DNA from: an uncultured Clostridia bacterium
Lineage (GTDB): Bacteria > Bacillota > Clostridia > TANB77 > CAG-508
Length of the DNA stretch: 64,000 nt
Assembly (NCBI GenBank): GCA_947626815.1
Contig: CANQTN010000003.1
Span: 21,919 to 85,918 of the forward strand
Direction: 5' to 3'
Below, one piece after another: positions 17,741 through 27,190 of the stretch (position 1 is its first letter; each line of letters opens with the position of its first letter). The notes under the pieces were generated by a model, which saw only the letters and a program-made list of their open reading frames with translations, was not told the origin of the DNA and searched no databases. Position numbers and translations under genes: made by a program.

Positions 17741-17757
17741 TTACCTTGCCTCCTTTA

Positions 17758-19833
17758 TTATTTAGTTGCAGTCATAGATGAGAAAGATGATGTCATACTT
17801 GTTAAACCAATAAATACTAATGGAACTATTAAATAACCAACAAACATTGCTATCATTGGTGCAAATCCTATTGCTTTACCTATCATACCTTTTCTTTTAA
17901 TTAATCTATCATTTGATTCTTTTCTCTTTTCTTGATAATAGTCTCTTTCTGAATCTAATTCATCAAATGCATCTGTTATTGGTATTTTTTCTACTGCCGC
18001 TTGAAGACTTTCAATAATTCTAATTAGCTGTATATAACTTACCTCTTCCTTCATAGCTTCTAATGCTTCCCATGCACCAGCCTCATAGTTGTTAACACAT
18101 TTTGTAATTGGTGCTCTAAATATATTTGAATATCTTTCTAGCCATTCCAAAATAATTTCAACATTTACCCTTTCTATTCTCATAAGCATTAAAATAATTG
18201 TTTGGAATTGCATTACTTCATCTTCCATTTCCAGTTGCCTCATTTTTACTTGGAATATCAATATCCAAATCGGTGTCATATATGCAATTAAAGCAAATAC
18301 AAATGATAAAAGTAATTCAAACCATTGCATATTTTCACTATTAATAATTTTTAGTTTTCCTTCTATTCTTTCTACAGTTTTTGCAATTTCTTCATCAGTT
18401 GCTTCAGCATAATATTTTAATTTTTTTACCGCTTTTTCTATTTGTTTACTTGTTGTATCTAGTTTTCCTCTAAATTGGTCTAATATTTTGTTATCTTCCT
18501 CTGTTACTTTCATTGCCTTTTCTGCATCTTTATCAGATAAGCCACCCATTAAATCATAATCAGTAGACGGCTCTTCATATATATAATTAATTGCTACTTT
18601 ATGCATCTGCACAAATAAAAACAATGATGCAATAAATGTTACTATCGCCATAGCCATTCTATTAATATATAGCCATTCCATTTTTAGTGATGATGCTGAA
18701 TCTTTTAAATACCCTTGTATTTTCCTGTATTCTTTTGTTCCTTGTTTTGGTATAAATAAATCTATTACTTTTTTTATTGGTTCTATTTTATATACTTTGG
18801 CTTGCCATGGATTTTCTGTATTTTTAGTATTTATTCCTGTTGAGCCATTATCTTTTAGCTTTCTTACTAATATGTATGATGCAAATGTGATTATTAAAAT
18901 TAAGATTTGTACTATCATTCCAGGTTTTCCTTGATACCAACTAGCTGTAAATGAAAAATTACTAATTGCCCATTTTTTTAATGGTTCAAGCAATAAAACT
19001 GGTGCTATTGAAATTACTGCCAAACTCTGGAACACATAATTCAATTTATCTCTTTTTAAAATTTCAAGTTGCATTTCTTGTGTTATATTATTAATATTTT
19101 TTAAGTATAAAGATGCTCCATCTACTTTTCTATCACCAAACTCTTTTGTTAGGTAAGATACACCTGCAAATTCCTTCAAAAAACTATTTGGTGCTATATC
19201 ATAATATTTTTCTAGTTCTGTTTCTGGGTCATCTGAGATTAATATTTCATATATTTTTTCTCCCTGTCTTGATACTTCCATTTCATCATCTTGGGAAACC
19301 TGATATATAGCTTCTTCTACCATGTTGTATTCATGATAAGCATGTCTTATTTCTGAGAAAAAGTCAATTTGCTCTTTTAAAATTTTATTATCTATTTTAT
19401 CTACAGAACCATCTATAAATGTATCTATCATAAATAGTTCAAATATTAATAATATAAACATTAATAAATAGTTTGATGATGTAAATGCAATAGTAATTGC
19501 TATTAATGGAATTAAAATAACAAGTGATTTTGTTAAGATTTTAGCTGTTCCTTTTCTTGTATTATATTCATCATCTACATTGACAATTTCTAGTCTTCTT
19601 CTTATTTTTAGTGTATATCTTTTTATAAATGGTATTTTTACATAAGCAATATATAATTTTTGAAATAGTATCTCTGCTGAAAAAGTCTGTGCTTTTGTTC
19701 CTTGTTGTAATGCTTGTATTCTTTTATAATCAGACTTTTGCATTTTTTTAGATATTATTACATATGCTAGTATTATTAATACAAATGCTGCTGCAGAACC
19801 ACCCATGACATATAATATCATATTATTGTCCAC
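17758..19833 (-). CDS. TadB/TadC-like inner-membrane platform protein, double length
   Basis: This 691-aa polytopic protein of the type II secretion F superfamily would be the membrane platform that couples the ATPase to pilin assembly. Two F-like halves can be seen: one with cytosolic segment EQIDFFSEIRHAYHEYNMVEEAI, one with VMQFQTIILMLMRIERVNVEIIL. Each is followed by a hydrophobic pair, and the C-terminus ends in membrane helices. In classical Tad systems TadB and TadC are separate proteins, so this is apparently a fusion. A coiled stretch around residues 440-500 links the halves. The GTG start has AGAGGTG upstream. Confidence 0.8.
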   Translation of the reverse strand: MDNNMILYVMGGSAAAFVLIILAYVIISKKMQKSDYKRIQALQQGTKAQTFSAEILFQKLYIAYVKIPFIKRYTLKIRRRLEIVNVDDEYNTRKGTAKILTKSLVILIPLIAITIAFTSSNYLLMFILLIFELFMIDTFIDGSVDKIDNKILKEQIDFFSEIRHAYHEYNMVEEAIYQVSQDDEMEVSRQGEKIYEILISDDPETELEKYYDIAPNSFLKEFAGVSYLTKEFGDRKVDGASLYLKNINNITQEMQLEILKRDKLNYVFQSLAVISIAPVLLLEPLKKWAISNFSFTASWYQGKPGMIVQILILIITFASYILVRKLKDNGSTGINTKNTENPWQAKVYKIEPIKKVIDLFIPKQGTKEYRKIQGYLKDSASSLKMEWLYINRMAMAIVTFIASLFLFVQMHKVAINYIYEEPSTDYDLMGGLSDKDAEKAMKVTEEDNKILDQFRGKLDTTSKQIEKAVKKLKYYAEATDEEIAKTVERIEGKLKIINSENMQWFELLLSFVFALIAYMTPIWILIFQVKMRQLEMEDEVMQFQTIILMLMRIERVNVEIILEWLERYSNIFRAPITKCVNNYEAGAWEALEAMKEEVSYIQLIRIIESLQAAVEKIPITDAFDELDSERDYYQEKRKESNDRLIKRKGMIGKAIGFAPMIAMFVGYLIVPLVFIGLTSMTSSFSSMTATK

Positions 19834-19870
19834 TTGTTATTTCACCTCTCTTTGCTATTTTTGACTCTTC

Positions 19871-21845
19871 TTATGTTGTTTTAGGTTTTCTTCCTCTTCT
19901 TTTAGGGCTACTTCCTTCATCTATTGGAGTTGCACTAACTGATACTGTTTGTTTCATTTTTCCTGCCCAATGTCTTTCTACAAATTTATCAAAATTTTCT
20001 AAATCCACATCATTCATATTCATTCTCATTTCTTTTAAGTTATAATCTGTAATTGGATTTGTTATAATATATTCTCCATCAACATATTCTAATATATTGC
20101 GGTATGCATATAATTTTCTATCTGTTATTTTTTCAAAATAATGTGTTGCATTATCAAAAAATTTATCAAATTTTCCTTCTAATGTTTTTTCATTTCTGTA
20201 ATCAAATGTATATTCATTTTTTTCTTCAATTGGAATACATTCTGTTATTCTTTCAACATATCTTTTTCCTTTAAAGTCTTTTGTTAAATGTATATCAAAG
20301 TTTAATACTTGCACAACTTGCTCTTCTGCTGTTTTTTCATTTTTGAATACTCCTGCTCTTAGCATTGAGTTTCTAAGTGCTGTTACTAAGTTTGGAAATG
20401 TTTTAGCATGGTGTGTAAATAATGTAAACTTAGAAGCAACTTGGGCTGCTTGGATCATCCAAGATGCTACGGGGTCAGTTGCAACCTCTCCGGATAATGT
20501 TTACAGAACCGTCAGTTTTCTTTTGAACGTCCAAACCTTCTTGTCCTGAAATTGTTTCTGTCTCTCTAAATGTTAAAATATTTCTTGTTGGATATATTTT
20601 TCTTAAGTGAAGCTCGAAAGCTGTTTCCTGAACACGGATGTTCATAGTTTCATAAATGTTTTCTATCATTCCCATAAGCATAGTCGTTTTACCACAACCT
20701 TGCTCACCAGTAATTGATATAATTCTTGCTCCCTTTACTAAATATTTTAATAATTCAATTGATTCTTCACAACCTGGTTCCCCTTTAAACCATTGCTCTA
20801 ATGTTGAACGCTTAACATCAAACTTTCTTACGAAAAATGCCCATGTTTCAGAAAAGCTTGGTCTTACAACAACTACACGAGAACCATCTTTCATTTCATT
20901 GATTTTATAACCATTTGTATCTGATAATTGTCCTGGGTTATTATATTTATATATATTTTGACATACTCTTTTTAGTTCAGCTTCTGTACCAAATGATAAA
21001 AACTCTAAACGGATAGATTTACCTTGGAAAAATATCCATATACTGTCACAAGCTCTTGGGACTTTATGCTCTGAAACTTGCTCTAAGTAATCTCCACTAT
21101 CTGTTTGTGCTACTTGACTTAAAAAGCTTTCTGGAAGACCAGATACTCCACCTGAAATTCCATCTATATTCATATCTCTTACTTCATCTATACTACTATA
21201 TCCTTTATATCGTTGATATATTCTTTGTACAACTACTGCTAGCTTATCTTCAAATTTTAAAACCATATTTTCTTTTTCATATATTTCTTCTATTTCATTG
21301 CTCGTTATAACATAAGAAGGCTTTGTATCTCCCTCAACATACTTTAATGTAGCTAAATTATATTTTTTTATTAATTCTGTTAATGCTTCATATGCAAATT
21401 CTTTTTTATACATATAAATTAATATGTCAAATTTGTCCTGTGCCGTTAACATTGATGGTATATCAAATGGAATTGCTTTTGATATATTTTCTTCTGTAAC
21501 ACCATATTCTTTTTCTAATAAATCATAAATTAGTTCTTTTACATATTTCTTATCATTAACATCACCATATGTACAACCTTTTAAAGCTTTTTTTAATTCA
21601 TACTTTTTGTTTTTCCTTCTTTTTAACTCTTCTTCTGAAAGCCCTATGTCATATAAGTTAATTTTTGTTATTTCATCTAGTCTCTTTTTTACAAACCCCA
21701 TCATTTTATCAATGGTATATGTCTTATCATCTACATCTACCATTACTTCTACTTCCGCATTCTTTTTCTTTTTAATGCTGTAATAGATTGTATATACTGC
21801 AACAGCTACTACTACTAGCATTAATGCGACGTTTATTAGTGACAT
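19871..21845 (-). CDS. cpaF: CpaF/TadA-type secretion ATPase, with +1 frameshift at a CGG codon
   Basis: This is the motor ATPase of the pilus, composite 657 aa. It differs from common CpaF by an N-terminal transmembrane helix (about residues 4-23). Walker A is GEQGCGKTTMLM. The Walker B region is split: ORF one ends DGSVNII then CGG (20490-20492), and ORF two resumes EVATDPVASWMIQ. Skipping one C gives NIIGEVATDP, the family's IGEVR-like motif, with its Gly restored. The His-containing TLFTHHAKTF follows. The C-terminus carries a basic KRRGRKPKTT tail. Without the shift, ATP hydrolysis residues and the C-terminal third are lost. Confidence 0.9.
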
Positions 21846-21862
21846 GGCTCAGTTTTCCCTCC

Positions 21863-22702
21863 TTACATTTTTCCAGCTAAACTTTCCAATCTATATATAA
21901 TATTATTTATTGTTCTTTTTACTTCTGCTATGAAAAATCCGTTTCTATCTTCTGAATCTATTTTTCTAAATTTCAAGAATAAATCTGGCAGTGCTGCTTC
22001 TTCACATGCTTCAAAAAATAAAGTGTTATATGGTATTGTTGAAACTTTATTTCTTTCTCCCAAATATCTAGTAATATTTTTTATATTATATTTTGAAAAT
22101 TTATCATATTTTCCTATTAATAATAAAGCTTTTTTAGAATTTAATACTGGTTTTTCTTCTTTTAGTTTCATATAATCATTAATCATTGATAATCTTTGTG
22201 TTAAATTTACCACAATTAAATTAGAATTGTTTACTATAGCTTCTGAAACATCATCTTGAATATATTTATCTAAATCCACAAAAACTAAATCATAATAGCT
22301 ATTGGCTAAATTAATTAAATCTGGATAATATTGTCTTAGCTCTTTATACTCTTTCAATTCTCCTTCAAAACCTGGTAATATTTCTAGCCTATCTTTAAAT
22401 ATAATTTTAGTATAGTTAGTTATATGATTTGGTTCTAATTTATTACTTCTCATTATTTTGGTTAATCCTGCTATTCCTTCTTCCATTGCAGTATTTGCAT
22501 TTGGTCCAAATAGTCCTAAATTTTTTTTAACTTTACTTTCTTTTTCCCAAAAGCAATTATTCAAAGTTTCATCATTATATCCAGTAGAAACTACTAATAT
22601 TCTATAATTGTGTTCTATTGCTAAATATGTACAAATTGCTGCTAATGATAATGTTTTGCCTGCTTGACCAACTCCATGACTCCAAAAAGTTATAATTGAC
22701 AT
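21863..22702 (-). CDS. MinD/ParA-like ATPase of the pilus operon (TadZ/CpaE role)
   Basis: This is a 279-aa P-loop ATPase with a deviant Walker A, WSHGVGQAGKTLS, of the ParA/MinD type. The hhhhD switch is seen in LVFVDLDKYIQDD. ParA-like proteins in Tad loci (TadZ/CpaE) place the pilus machine in the cell; that role is inferred from location. It lacks the N-terminal receiver-like domain of many CpaE proteins. It lies 17 bases upstream of the cpaF-like gene, with GAAGGAATGAT as ribosome site. Confidence 0.75.
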   Translation of the reverse strand: MSIITFWSHGVGQAGKTLSLAAICTYLAIEHNYRILVVSTGYNDETLNNCFWEKESKVKKNLGLFGPNANTAMEEGIAGLTKIMRSNKLEPNHITNYTKIIFKDRLEILPGFEGELKEYKELRQYYPDLINLANSYYDLVFVDLDKYIQDDVSEAIVNNSNLIVVNLTQRLSMINDYMKLKEEKPVLNSKKALLLIGKYDKFSKYNIKNITRYLGERNKVSTIPYNTLFFEACEEAALPDLFLKFRKIDSEDRNGFFIAEVKRTINNIIYRLESLAGKM

Positions 22703-22735
22703 TTTTTATATCATTCCTTCCTAAGATAATATATT

Positions 22736-23431
22736 TTATACATTTTTTTCAATTGTTTTAATTGCCTTTCTTACATTTGCTTCACTTACCTTTTCTAATA
22801 TTTCTTGAACTATATATGATAGACCATCTTTATATTGTACACTTAATTTTTTAAATTTTATTTTTCCCAGCCTTTGATTTTCATAAATAACACTTAAATC
22901 TCCATTTTCCATTGGGAAAAATATTTTAAATTCATTCCATATAACTTTATATCCTAATGAAAGGAAGTTTAAATAATCATCATCTTCTTTTAGAGCTTGT
23001 TCTGTAAACAATATTTTTGTTAAACTTACTGTATCTTTTATTTCAATTAATGTCTCTAGTCCCTTTTTTAATGAATAATTATCAAAACATGTTACAAAAT
23101 AATTTTTTTCCGCATATACTAATTCAAACGTTTTAAAACCATCTGAATTATCAACATCAATTAAAGCAATATCATATTCTAATTGTTGTTCACCTTCTCC
23201 TGAGTATTTTTCTATTTCTTCCATATCATGAAATCCAATTGCTATATCTATATCTTCAAAGTCTGTTATATATCTGACTGCAGGGCTTATAGCAGGTACT
23301 ATATATCTTGCTTTTTGATTAACAGTAGAGTCTACTACTAATACTTTTTGTCCTAATTCAGTTAATATTTTTGCTACATATACAATTAAATCTGTTTTAT
23401 CATATGCTCCTATAAACCCTATTTTCCTCAT
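22736..23431 (-). CDS. Degenerate MinD-like protein (probable pseudo-ATPase)
   Basis: The fold pattern is ParA-like: MRKIGFIGAYDKTDLIVYVAKILTE, then VLVVDST and YDIALIDVDNSDG. The P-loop lacks the usual GK-T/S lysine arrangement (GAYDKTD), so nucleotide hydrolysis is doubtful. It lies beside the intact MinD-like ATPase and may act as its partner or as a docking protein. The length of 231 aa is short for the family. Its neighbours upstream and downstream belong to the same operon by spacing (20-33 bases). Confidence 0.65.
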   Translation of the reverse strand: MRKIGFIGAYDKTDLIVYVAKILTELGQKVLVVDSTVNQKARYIVPAISPAVRYITDFEDIDIAIGFHDMEEIEKYSGEGEQQLEYDIALIDVDNSDGFKTFELVYAEKNYFVTCFDNYSLKKGLETLIEIKDTVSLTKILFTEQALKEDDDYLNFLSLGYKVIWNEFKIFFPMENGDLSVIYENQRLGKIKFKKLSVQYKDGLSYIVQEILEKVSEANVRKAIKTIEKNV

Positions 23432-23451
23432 GTAAATATCTCTCCTTTTTA

Positions 23452-24789
23452 TTAATCTACAACTCCCGCTAAAGATTCTAAGTATGATTTTCTAGATGTT
23501 TCTGATTTTGTTATACTTTCTTGCATTTTTGTTTGAATATTTGAATCTGCTTGGTCTTGATCTTTATTAATTTCACTATTAATGTAGTCATTTCTCAATG
23601 CTGTTACACTTTCACTTCTATATCTTGAAGCAAGTTCTGTCATAGCCTTGTCTAATACGTTTGGATCATTTTCTAATAATTTTAATGTTCCCTGATTTGC
23701 TGGATAAGTTACTTTTGCTGCTTCTTGCATTCCTGCTTCTGTATATTTAGTAGCATATAATTTAGAACCATTTATCCTATATGCTTCATATATTGCACAA
23801 CTCATATGCAATATTTCGTCTTCTGATAAATTTACCCATATTGTATCTGTTGAATCAACCCCATCAATAGTTGGTAATTGAACTTCTTTCTTTGATACTA
23901 CTATGTAATCTTGTCCTGATGGCAACATAAATCTTATGTCAATATAATCACCTGATGTTAAATCTACTGGCAATACTAATGTATTATATTCTTGTTTTCT
24001 AACATCATTTTGTACTTGACTGTCACTTTTGCTTATCATTTCTGTAGTCATTACAGTATTTTTTTTCATTGTTACTTTTGCTACTAATGGTACACTGTTT
24101 AATTCTATATATTGTTTTTCAAGTTGATCCAATTTTATGCTACTGTCTGTATTTGCTTTAAAATTTATATTAGGATTTTCGCTTAAAACATTTTCTGCAT
24201 TATTTCTTACTGTATAATAAATATTTTCATTATTTTCACCATATTTTATATATACTGGATTTCCATTGTTATCTTTTAGTTGATATTCTACGTCATTTAA
24301 TTTTAAATATAAAGATATCCTCTCATTATTATCTTTTTCAATATATACACAACTACCATTAGGACATTTGTCTATATAGTAATTTTGAGTTGATGCTTCT
24401 TGCTTTATTTGACTTTCCTGGTCATTACGTTTTATAAATAATGCTGCATTTCCATCTGAATCAACTTTTGTATATACATTATTTCCTTCTTTGTCTTGAA
24501 GAGAAAAGTTTTTAAACACTGCAGAATCACTTGTAGCATTGCTTGGTATCATTGTTTTACTAACAGTTTTTGTTTCTAACATATCTTCTGTAATTACCTG
24601 CCCTGAACTAACATCTTGATTTAATACATAAACATTTGCTAAGGCTAGTTTTTCTTCTTTTTCTTCTTTCTTTTGATTTAATATTTGCAACATCAAAAGC
24701 GCTATTATTGCTCCAGCAATGATTAGTGTTACTAACATTCCTAATAAAAATGAATTCCTTGCTTTCCTTTGCATTGGATTTGTTGCCAT
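23452..24789 (-). CDS. CpaB/RcpC-like SAF-domain protein
   Basis: This first gene of the pilus operon encodes a 445-aa protein with an N-terminal membrane anchor (residues 15-36). A SAF-like beta-clip follows: ANVYVLNQDVSSGQVITEDML and, after a long insert, VPLVAKVTMKKNTVMTTEMI. A second domain holds LPVDLTSGDYIDIRFMLPSG, typical of CpaB/RcpC. These periplasmic or extracytoplasmic proteins support the pilus channel or bind cell wall. The insert between the two halves of the clip (about residues 85-230) is unusual. The ribosome site is AAGGGAGG. Confidence 0.8.
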   Translation of the reverse strand: MATNPMQRKARNSFLLGMLVTLIIAGAIIALLMLQILNQKKEEKEEKLALANVYVLNQDVSSGQVITEDMLETKTVSKTMIPSNATSDSAVFKNFSLQDKEGNNVYTKVDSDGNAALFIKRNDQESQIKQEASTQNYYIDKCPNGSCVYIEKDNNERISLYLKLNDVEYQLKDNNGNPVYIKYGENNENIYYTVRNNAENVLSENPNINFKANTDSSIKLDQLEKQYIELNSVPLVAKVTMKKNTVMTTEMISKSDSQVQNDVRKQEYNTLVLPVDLTSGDYIDIRFMLPSGQDYIVVSKKEVQLPTIDGVDSTDTIWVNLSEDEILHMSCAIYEAYRINGSKLYATKYTEAGMQEAAKVTYPANQGTLKLLENDPNVLDKAMTELASRYRSESVTALRNDYINSEINKDQDQADSNIQTKMQESITKSETSRKSYLESLAGVVD

Positions 24790-24852
24790 GACAAATTCCT
24801 CCCTTAAAATTTATTTTTCTATATTTTTTTACAAAATACCCATCTATATTTT

Positions 24853-24881
24853 ATTTTAACTCAATTGATACTTAAAATCAA
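24853..24881 (-). promoter_or_regulatory. SigA-type promoter of the pilus operon
   Basis: On the minus strand TTGATT and TAAAAT are 17 bases apart, about 60 bases ahead of the cpaB-like start. Upstream (24893-24955) lie repeated ATCACA/TGTGAT half-sites that could bind a regulator, which is speculative. Confidence 0.6.
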
Positions 24882-24983
24882 TGACTTTAAAAATTATCAC
24901 AAAAAATTCACATTTTTGTAATGTGATTGTAATATATTTGTAATATTTTTTGTGTGATGATGCAACATATAATATTTAATTAA

Positions 24984-25853
24984 TTATATAAATTTTTCTA
25001 ATGCTTTTGCCACACCTTCTTCATTATTTGAAGTTGTTATAAATTTTGCTACTTTTTTCACTTCTGGTGCACACTTTTGCATTGCAATTCCAAGTCCTGC
25101 ATTTTCTATCATTTTTTTATCATTTATGTTATCTCCAATTGCAATAATTTCATCTTTTTTTATATTTATTTTTTGGGCTAAATATTCTATTGCATTCCAT
25201 TTATCAACATTTTCAAGTGATATTTCTGTATAGTAATATTCTATTATTACATCCTCTGTTCCTTGTTTTATTGTCTTTCTTGACATATGTGAAACATCTA
25301 ACACTTCAATTCCTTTTATTTGTGCTAATTTTCTTATAATTGAATTAAATACTATTTTGCTTTCATCACATATAGTTATTTTTAAAAATCTATTTTCATT
25401 TATATTTTTTACATATTCATATAAATTTTCGACAATACTAATTTTAGTTTGCTTACTCTCTTCTTTTTTCAAATTTTCTTTTTGATAATATAAAACATTA
25501 TATTTTAATGAACTTGCAAGTATTGTCTGATCTGTATAAACATTATATGATATACTATTTTCCTCACATATTCCTATTATTTCTAATACTTTTTCCTTGG
25601 ATAAAAATTTATTATAAATAATTTCATCTTTTTGTATATCATAAATAAGAGCTCCATTACCTGCTATAAAATAATTTTTACTTTCTATTTCATTTGCTAT
25701 TTCTTTTATAGAATCTACTGGTCTTCCAGAAGCAATTACAATATCAGTTCCCTTTTGTATTACTTTTTTTATTACATCTTTTGTGTTTTGAGTGACCATT
25801 CCATATTGATTTAATAAAGTTCCATCTAAATCAACAGCAACCATTTTATACAT
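24984..25853 (-). CDS. Cof-type HAD-superfamily phosphatase
   Basis: This is a 289-aa sugar-phosphate or nucleotide phosphatase of the Cof subfamily (HAD IIB). Motif I is VAVDLDGTLLN with the nucleophilic Asp. Motif II is IVIASGRP. Motif IV is AIGDNINDKKMIENAG with the metal-binding acids. A cap domain lies between motifs II and IV. The substrate is unknown. I chose MYKMVAVD (25853) since the upstream Met codons sit on top of the GAGGGG ribosome site. The gene stands alone, divergent from the SASP gene. Confidence 0.9.
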   Translation of the reverse strand: MYKMVAVDLDGTLLNQYGMVTQNTKDVIKKVIQKGTDIVIASGRPVDSIKEIANEIESKNYFIAGNGALIYDIQKDEIIYNKFLSKEKVLEIIGICEENSISYNVYTDQTILASSLKYNVLYYQKENLKKEESKQTKISIVENLYEYVKNINENRFLKITICDESKIVFNSIIRKLAQIKGIEVLDVSHMSRKTIKQGTEDVIIEYYYTEISLENVDKWNAIEYLAQKINIKKDEIIAIGDNINDKKMIENAGLGIAMQKCAPEVKKVAKFITTSNNEEGVAKALEKFI

Positions 25854-25983
25854 TTTTATTATCATTCCCCTCATTAAAATATATTATCAATATTTTGTCG
25901 TTTTTCATTATATATTGAATTTTTTTAAATTGCAACCCCATTTATTTTGGTAAAAATTACTTGTTTATTTTTGATGTTTTATG

Positions 25984-26011
25984 TGAATGCTAGTATTAGA
26001 AAAAGCATAGG
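25984..26011 (+). promoter_or_regulatory. Candidate SigG-type promoter of the SASP gene
   Basis: TGAATG and CATAGG are 16 bases apart, close to the SigG pattern but one base short. SASP genes are SigG-dependent in studied spore formers. Confidence 0.5.
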
Positions 26012-26049
26012 TTTTTTCTTATATGTACTATTACAGGAGGTGAAAAAAC

Positions 26050-26247
26050 ATGGCTAATAATTCAAATAAAAAATTAGTTCCAGAAGCTATGACTGCTTTA
26101 GATAAATTCAAATATGAAGTAGCTAGTGAAGTTGGTGTTAATTTAAAAGATGGATACAATGGAGATTTATCATCTAAAGATGCTGGAAAAATCGGTGGTA
26201 ACATGGTTAGAAAAATGATTCAACAAGCTGAACAACAAATGAAATAG
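26050..26247 (+). CDS. Alpha/beta-type small acid-soluble spore protein
   Basis: This is a 65-aa DNA-binding spore protein that coats and protects the dormant chromosome. Both family signatures are present: KYEVASEVGV, which includes the GPR protease cleavage site, and GKIGGNMVRKMIQQAEQ. The ribosome site is an excellent ACAGGAGGTG. The gene has its own SigG-like promoter and a strong terminator. It shows that the organism makes endospores. Confidence 0.97.
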   Translation: MANNSNKKLVPEAMTALDKFKYEVASEVGVNLKDGYNGDLSSKDAGKIGGNMVRKMIQQAEQQMK

Positions 26248-26316
26248 TTGCACTTTTTTTAGTTTAAGGTAGGAAGTTAAATTTTGCTTTTATGATTTTA
26301 CTTATTTATGTACATC

Positions 26317-26348
26317 AAAAGGCAGGATTTGATTTCCTGCCTTTTATT
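26317..26348 (+). terminator. Terminator of the SASP gene
   Basis: GGCAGGA and TCCTGCC enclose a seven-base loop, followed by TTTTATTT. The rest of the gap to 26567 shows no gene; the ORF at 26292-26588 lacks a ribosome site and looks like chance. Confidence 0.9.
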
Positions 26349-26567
26349 TGCCCATACAAATTTCCTTATAATCTATTTTCTAAAATTTTAGATATTCTCG
26401 TCCATTTATATGATTTTTATTTTATTATGTCTTTACTTTTCTTCTGTTATGTATTTTTTATAGAACGAATTGCTACCTTGCTCACATCATATCACACTTT
26501 AAAATTATTTGCAATTAATTTTTGTAATTTTTTCAATTTTTGTAAAATTTTGTTACTAATAAAAATT

Positions 26568-27095
26568 TTATACTTCTGGTTCTACTAATCCATAATTTTT
26601 TCCATCTTTTAATTTATGTATTACATTTACTTTACCAGTTTCAACATTGATAAATGTTAAAAAATTATGTGTTGGTTTTTCTTTTAATTTTAATACAGCA
26701 TCCTCTGGTAGCATTGGCTTTATTTCATAATATGATGTTTTTATAATTTCATCTTGTATTTCTTTTTCTTGATTTATTTCTTTATTTGCATTTTTTATAC
26801 TAGAATCCCTTAACATTCTTTCTTTTTTAGTTTTTGACTTTCTAATTTGCCCCTCTAGTATATCAATATCTTTATCTATAGATGCATACATATCTTTGTC
26901 TTCTGTCACAGCTCTATATTTTTCTCCATTTGCAATAACATAAATTTCCGCAATTTGTTCATTTTTTTCTGTTTTTAATGTAACTTCTGCTTCTGATTCT
27001 TCAAAATATTTATCTATTCTCTCTAGTTTTTTTTCTACATAATCATTAATAGCTTCTGTTATTTTTAGCTCTTTCCCTGTTATTTTAATTTTCAT
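26568..27095 (-). CDS. hpf: Ribosome hibernation-promoting factor, long form
   Basis: Long HPF dimerises 70S ribosomes into inactive 100S particles in stationary phase. The N-terminal domain (MKIKITGKELKITEAINDYVEKKL) binds the ribosome. The C-terminal dimerisation domain is seen as YEIKPMLPEDAVLKL and NVIHKLKDGKNYGLVEPE. A charged linker separates them. Length is 175 aa from ATG 27095, chosen since GAAGGAG sits eight bases ahead and the track start is a GTG within that leader. Confidence 0.95.
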   Translation of the reverse strand: MKIKITGKELKITEAINDYVEKKLERIDKYFEESEAEVTLKTEKNEQIAEIYVIANGEKYRAVTEDKDMYASIDKDIDILEGQIRKSKTKKERMLRDSSIKNANKEINQEKEIQDEIIKTSYYEIKPMLPEDAVLKLKEKPTHNFLTFINVETGKVNVIHKLKDGKNYGLVEPEV

Positions 27096-27190
27096 AAAAA
27101 TCACTCCTTCTTTTTTGTTATTCTTATTATATATGTTTATTTTCTTTTTTGCAAGTTTTATAATTTTATTTTTAGATGTTATTTTATTTT

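Noticed and set aside
20485-20500. Classical programmed frameshifting as in prfB (slippery codon, internal Shine-Dalgarno, stop codon)
   Set aside because: No common slippery codon, no stop directly at the site and no internal ribosome site at a fixed distance can be seen. The shared feature is only CGG plus purines.
26292-26588. ORF of 98 aa on the plus strand after the SASP gene
   Set aside because: It overlaps the SASP terminator, has no ribosome site and has the Phe/Leu/Tyr-rich composition of AT-rich chance frames.
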